This document shows positions 58,967 to 64,000 of a DNA stretch of 64,000 bases, piece after piece. The stretch comes from Dichotomocladium elegans (lineage: Eukaryota > Mucoromycota > Mucoromycetes > Mucorales > Lichtheimiaceae). The stretch covers positions 682,001 through 746,000 of the forward strand of contig JAIXMN010000012.1 in the NCBI GenBank assembly GCA_025716815.1, written 5' to 3'. Both the position numbers and the translations under genes were made by a program. Below the pieces are notes generated by a model, which had not been told where the DNA came from, made no database searches, and saw only the letters and a program-made list of their open reading frames with translations. Position 1 is the stretch's first letter, and each line of letters starts with the position of its first letter.

Positions 58967-60564
58967 ATATTCCCTTTCCGTACCACATTCTTCTTTATTT
59001 TCCTTCCCTCTTTTCTATTTATATCCTGCTTTTCCAGTCCCAAAGAAAACCGCGTACTTGCCATGTTGGATCCTCTTTTCCCTCATCCTTTTTCTTGGAA
59101 AGATCACATTAATAATATTACAAATGTATCCATGTATTACAATTTGTCTTGCAAACATTGGGTTATGGTGCAGATAGGATTTTACTTTATTTCAAAAACA
59201 TAATCGATGTCGCATGGATAAGAAGGACGTTAATCAGCAGAAAATATCAGCCCCCTTCTTACTGTTTAACTTATCTCGAAAGTAGCCCTTGGTATGCCAT
59301 TGCGGTAACAGTGACGGAAGAGGGAGGAAAGGATGGATCCGGAGCTGTTGAACATCGACGACTGATGCGACGCCGGACCAACGATAACACCACTGGCAGA
59401 AGCAACGGAGGAAGCAGACCAAGACAAAAGCACTTTGGTCCACCCAAAGGCCATATGGTCTCCTTTCTCGAGGCACTTGAGTTAGGCTGATCTCATTATC
59501 TACAGGGAATCTGGAATATTAGAAGATGGGAGAATGGAACAGGTCAGTATGATAGGGTTGTATACTGCTCAGAGCACAAGAAACGAGGTGGATGGATTTG
59601 ACAGGGATATTAAGGAGTGCACCCAACCACATTATCACCACTGATACCATTTTGGTGTTGCAAGACTGTAATGGTACCAAGCATTGACACATAGGGCCAT
59701 ACAGTAGCGCCTTTGAACAATCCGACCAACATCCATCATGTGTCGATCACCAAGCAACACCCCAACAGGGATTACTAAGAAATTCGATGGCTTTACCAAA
59801 CAATATCGCTGCGGTTGGAACTGCTTAAAATAAAAAAGTAAATTTTTCAACCAGCTTGTTTATAAAGTCAACTTGTCACAACTGATTCAACCAGATTCAC
59901 ACACACAAAACCAACATGTTCAGCTAGATTATGTAAAAATCAGCTCACCATATCTTGTTCAGCCCATATTGCATGTCAACTTGGCAGAAACTACTTGGAA
60001 ATACATAGCCTTTAGCATACAGCCACATCATGCTTTAAACTGGGTGCTCCCCAGAACTCAGCATCGTCTTCACTTTTACCAAGGTGAAAACCTCCCGATT
60101 GCGCTGTTTATCTTTTATTCGGAGCAGTTGTCGCACTGCGGCGATCTTAAACAGGGCATTGGAAGCATGCCCTTTTGCTGCCGCCTCAGATCTCACTCCA
60201 TCCCTTTTCGCCGCCGCCGCCGGTCTCTTCCCCTGTCGCTGCTGGCCTCCTCCACATCTTCCGTCCTGGGTATCGCCAGGACAGCCGTACTACTTCTTCA
60301 GAGGTTGGTTAAACGGTATGGAGAAGAAGTTGTGTTTTTTGGTTGTCTAACTGTTCCAATCCGTGGATTCGAAATCGTTTTACCTATTGATACGACAACT
60401 TTATACGATTCTATGCGTCATTATGTTGTATTCTGTACGACCTCGTTTTATCTCATTTACGAAATTTATTTTGGAAAATAAAGTATTTCAATCATTCCAA
60501 AGAAAATGTCGCTCTCTATGGAGGAATGATGAAGAGCGTTGCCTGACTTATAACGGAGCTGTAG
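58967..60564. other. convergent intergenic region, no gene recognised
   Basis: 1.6 kb between convergent stops. Frames at 59149-59490 and 59873-60481 are open, but composition changes along them, they lack motifs and show no splice support. Between 60180 and 60300 the DNA is C/T-rich (a CGCCGCCGCC run near 60210). It could contain a non-coding RNA or relics; none is supported. Confidence 0.4.
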
Positions 60565-63500
60565 TCACTGTGGCAACGCGTTGGTGGGAGACTTAGACGC
60601 CGCCTGCTGAGTTCTAGTCGTTCCAATTTCAGAAGCAGTTTGCTCTGCATCTCTCAACGTTGGAACCGGGCCTTCCCCGGAATTGCTTACTGTCACGCGT
60701 GGTTTTTTGCCTATTCCACGCTCTCGTCCTCTTGATTGTTGAAGCTGCACAGTGCGCGGTTCACTACGTTCGCTTGGTAGTCCAGTCCGCCCTGAACTTG
60801 TAAGGACGCGCCTCATCATCATCAATAACGTTTCAGAATTTAACGCCGGCTGTTGTCCTTCTGGCAGCGGCTTTGAGGATGACGACACGACTTGAGTTGG
60901 CTGGTATGCTGTCCTGGATGGATGAGCTGGGTTTGTTGCAGTGGCCGTCGGAAGAATTTGCTGCCCTTGAGGAGGGTGAGTATGAGTGTGAACTGTTTCT
61001 TGCGGCTGATTGTGGCGGGAAGAATTTCCAGACTGCAGCATATCATTTTTAGGAGATATGTGATGACGAAGCTGGTGCTCGGCGCCGAAACTCGCGGTAG
61101 GCAAATGCTGAGGAGAGTTGGAATTATCCTCTGTTAGTGCAGGTAAAGGACTTTGATGTAACTGAGATGGTGGAGGTGGTCGAGTCTGTGACGGCGTGGT
61201 TGGGATGCGAGATATTATTTGTTGTAAAAGCTGTAGATAGAATTGCAGCAGTTGTTGTGCATTATACTCCGAGAGGCCAGGTTGGCTGTCGTTGAGCCCA
61301 CATGGTTGATTCGTATTCAATAATGTTCTTATACGATCTCTTAAGAGCTTCTCCGTATCAGTATTCGTTATTGGAACATGACTCGTTGCTTGTGTATTAG
61401 GTGCGCGAGAAGACGGCGGAATTGGCTGCTGACCTTCATCCTCGCGAGAGCCGTCTGATTGCATTTGGAATTCCCTGTCAGAACTTTTAGATGACGTCTT
61501 TCTTTCGTCCTCCTTTTTGGTCCTTTTCATTTTCTTTGAGACAGGCATAATATCATCCGCATACTCCTGAAGTAAGACCAATACTGTACGTGAGCCAGAC
61601 ATTTTCTCATATACGACATAGTCTTCATTTACCACATGGACTCGTCTGCGTGCCCCTCGGCCCAAATGCTCCACATTGGCTTTCTCTGCTGCAATTTTCT
61701 CACGTTTTTCACGAAGGAATCGGTTCCAGAAGTCTTCATTCTCCTTTTCTTGTGCTTCATCTTCCTGCACGAGTTCTTCTAAAGTACCGTCTTTCTTGTC
61801 CGCTCGCCACACCTTGGCAAAGGAGAACGACATTGGTTTCGGGTTCGATTCTGGATCAGCATCATCTTCGTTTTCGTTTGCCTGACCTGCTGGTCGATTG
61901 CCAAGCACTTGAAGCGCACTCCTGTCAAGCAATCTATCAATGGCATTCGAATCGTAGCTGATGTCTTTGCAGCTATTATCGTCAAAGAGAGCTTGGGCAC
62001 CAAATTTCAGGATACTCTCAATATCTTGGTCCTCGAAGTCAGCCTGGTCCATCTTCTCTACCACCAAGTGGTCCATAACTAGCTTCGCCTTGGCAACTTG
62101 CGCAATCTTCTCCTCCACAGAGTATCTTGTCATAAATCTGAGAACCAGAACAGGCTTGGTTTGACCGATGCGATACGCTCTCCCGACGGCTTGCATATCG
62201 ACATGTGGGTTACAATCAAAGTCCCAAATAATCACGGTATCTGCCGTTGCCAGGTTGATGCCCACACCTCCTGCTCGCGATGTGAGCAGGAAGACCTTGA
62301 TATCGGAATCCTTCGCGTTAAAAGCATCTATGGATCGTGTACGGTCGACAGAAGGGGTCAGACCATCCAGACGTGCATACTTGATACGTTCGCCTGTCAA
62401 GTAGTCTTCGAGTATATCAAGCATAATTCTTAATGTCGAGAAGATGAGGACTCGATGGCCATTTTGGAATAGCTTCGGAAGCATTTGGTGTAACACTTTG
62501 AGTTTGGCGCATGCGTCAATCAACACCTGATGGGTGAGCTCTGGAGTCGCCTGCTGCACCTCAATCTCTGGTATTAGGTATGGGTGATTAAGTGCCTTGC
62601 GAAGTTGCATCAAGATATTGCTTAGGCTTCTCCTGGATTGGGCAGATTTTTTGTTACCGCTATGCAATGCAGCGTATGAAATCAAATTCTTCTCCATGAG
62701 ATTCTTGCAGACTTCTTTCTGTAAAGATGTCATCGAGACTGGAACTATAATCTCGTTTTTTGGAGGCAAGTTCTTCAATACGACCTCCTTTGTTCTCCTC
62801 AAGAAGTAGGGCCTAAGTAGATCGTGTAGTCCCTGAACGTTATCACGTGTAAGCCCCGAGTAACGTTCTTCCAATGTCTCAATGTCGCCGAACTTGTCTG
62901 GATCCACGAAATGCATAATATTGATCAATTCACGTATGTTGTTCTGTAAAGGTGTGCCTACCGATAAAAACAATATGTTGGGACGTTCTCAATATTAAAC
63001 GATAGAACTTACCCGTCATCAAAATTCTGTGGTCAGTATTTAATGTCATTAACTTCTTGAATAGCAGTGTATCATTATTCTTCATCCGCTGAGCTTCATC
63101 GATGACAAGAACAGGCCAGAAATCAACCTTATTGAATAAAGTAGTCTCGGCGAGGGCAGATTGGTATGTAAGAATGACAGCATGGCACCGTAATTTGTGC
63201 TGACCGTCGCGAAAGAGTTCCTTGTCACGAGTATAAAGTCGACTACGATTACTTCCATAAAAAGGGACAACCGTCATTTCAGGTGCCCATTTTTCAAACT
63301 CTCGAAGCCAATTAGATGCTGTGCTGTTCGGGACAACAATTAAGAATGGATAGATTCTGAACCTTGTGACCAGAAGGTTTAGGAACGAGACGATCTGGAT
63401 AGTTTTGCCTAAACAAGCGTTCATGAGTTCCTACAACAGCTCTTGATCACTGCTTCATCCCACCTAATCCCATATCGTCTGCTAAAACACATGAGGTCTT

Positions 63501-64000
63501 GCGCTCCCATTGGTACGTAAGCCAGCTAGAGATTTCATTAGATTGGTGATAATAATAATGTACGGTGTGAATCGCTTACTTCAAACCGTCCATTTGATGT
63601 GGCATCAGCGTACCACCTGTAATAAAACTAGGCTGTTTCTTCATTTCACGCTTACTATAATCTTCCGCTCTCGAAGCCTTGCGCACGTCCATAACAAGCT
63701 CCTTCATGTTCTCAGGCGGGATCACCTTGCAAGCTTGTGTATAACGATTTAAAGCATTCTGGTAATCAGCGTATAATTCAACGTCCTCTGGCGACGGTGG
63801 ACTATCCCAGCAGGCTACAAAATAATTATGCAAGTCTGATTACTACATTGTCATCTGATATTGCCATAGATATCACCTTGGTCATTGTCAAGTTCCTGAA
63901 ATTTTGCGAAGACCTTGTGCAGGAATCTGTCGCTGCTCTCTACTCGGTTGCCATCCTTGTCTTGTACATCCATGATCCGATCGATCTTTTTCCACGCGAG
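60565..64000 (-). CDS. SNF2-family chromatin remodeller, CHD/Mit1-like (5' end outside window)
   Basis: Visible exons: 64000-63877 (partial), 63814-63580, 63525-63464, 63408-63013, 62957-60565; 1069 residues are seen and the N-terminus lies beyond the window. A chromodomain-like piece (WKKIDRIMDVQDKDG) opens the visible part. The ATPase follows: GGTLMPHQMDGLNWLTYQW, Walker A DDMGLGKT, PFLIVVPNSTASNWLREFEK, motif II DEAQ rather than DEAH, TGTPLQNN, and lobe 2 with LLTSRAGGVGINLA and QAVGRAYRIGQT. Then come YDSNAIDRLLDRSA, FSFAKVW and a long Gln/Ser/Pro-rich tail. The pattern matches fungal Mit1/CHD3-like enzymes, which slide nucleosomes in heterochromatin (SHREC in fission yeast). CHD1 or another CHD class cannot be excluded without the N-terminal domains. 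Confidence 0.9.

Noticed and set aside
59873..60481. 202-residue plus-strand frame in the GMPP/CHD gap
   Set aside because: No motif, no ATG context or promoter support, and composition shifts sharply along its length.
61590..62433. Plus-strand frames opposite the SNF2 ATPase
   Set aside because: Antisense shadows of a clearly coding exon.
1..64000. CRISPR arrays, rRNA, tRNA genes or bacterial-type operons
   Set aside because: No spaced direct repeats, no cloverleaf with B-box/TPsiC pattern and no rRNA-like blocks were recognised; the gene structure is eukaryotic throughout.

Overview
The window reads as a gene-dense chromosome segment of a filamentous fungus, most likely an early-diverging one (Mucoromycota/Mucorales-like; inferred). 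It carries many short GT-AG introns (mostly 50-90 nt), a division 1 chitin synthase, a full fungal-type SREBP and an Opy2-type HOG anchor. It also has genes that yeasts often lack or have reduced (SMN, KDM8/JMJD5, WDR61, CENP-L) and the remains of a Fanzor-type transposon ORF. I see no bacterial operons, CRISPR arrays, rRNA or tRNA. Gene models were spliced by hand from splice consensus, frame continuity and protein-family fit; every multi-exon model given here closes in frame, but none is backed by transcripts.

Layout. 1-5.5 kb: gene-poor DNA with a decayed Fanzor ORF (about 2640-3640). 5.6-14.5 kb: three minus-strand genes (KA1-type protein kinase, SREBP, and a large polytopic membrane protein fused to a glycosyltransferase-like domain). 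14.5-18.9 kb: sparse region with one small 86-aa gene and possible relics. 18.9-29.8 kb: plus-strand block with SMN, an NF-X1/FAP1-type zinc-finger protein, Opy2 and COG4. 30-32.8 kb: chitin synthase (minus). 33.6-36.5 kb: Sis1/DNAJB-type J-protein and KDM8/JMJD5 (plus). 36.5-39.5 kb: Mil1/TMCO4 (DUF726) family (minus), divergent from NAF1 (40-41.7 kb, plus), which is followed by a 93-aa orphan. 43.5-46.6 kb: coiled-coil orphan and CENP-L (minus), CENP-L divergent from WDR61/SKI8 (46.7-48.2 kb). 48.3-53.2 kb: SIN3 (minus). 53.8-56.3 kb: cytosolic peptide:N-glycanase fused to an L-type lectin domain (plus). 57.5-59 kb: GDP-mannose pyrophosphorylase (plus). 60.6-64 kb: SNF2/CHD remodeller, truncated by the window edge (minus).

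Themes. Glycan and wall biology is well represented: GDP-mannose synthesis, chitin synthesis, COG tethering in the Golgi, a putative Golgi/ER glycosyltransferase and PNGase. So is chromatin and RNA: SIN3, CHD-type remodeller, KDM8, SMN, NAF1, WDR61. These genes are housekeeping neighbours rather than a pathway cluster. The most unusual single item is the PNGase with a C-terminal L-type lectin domain, occupying the place where animal PNGases carry the mannose-binding PAW domain.
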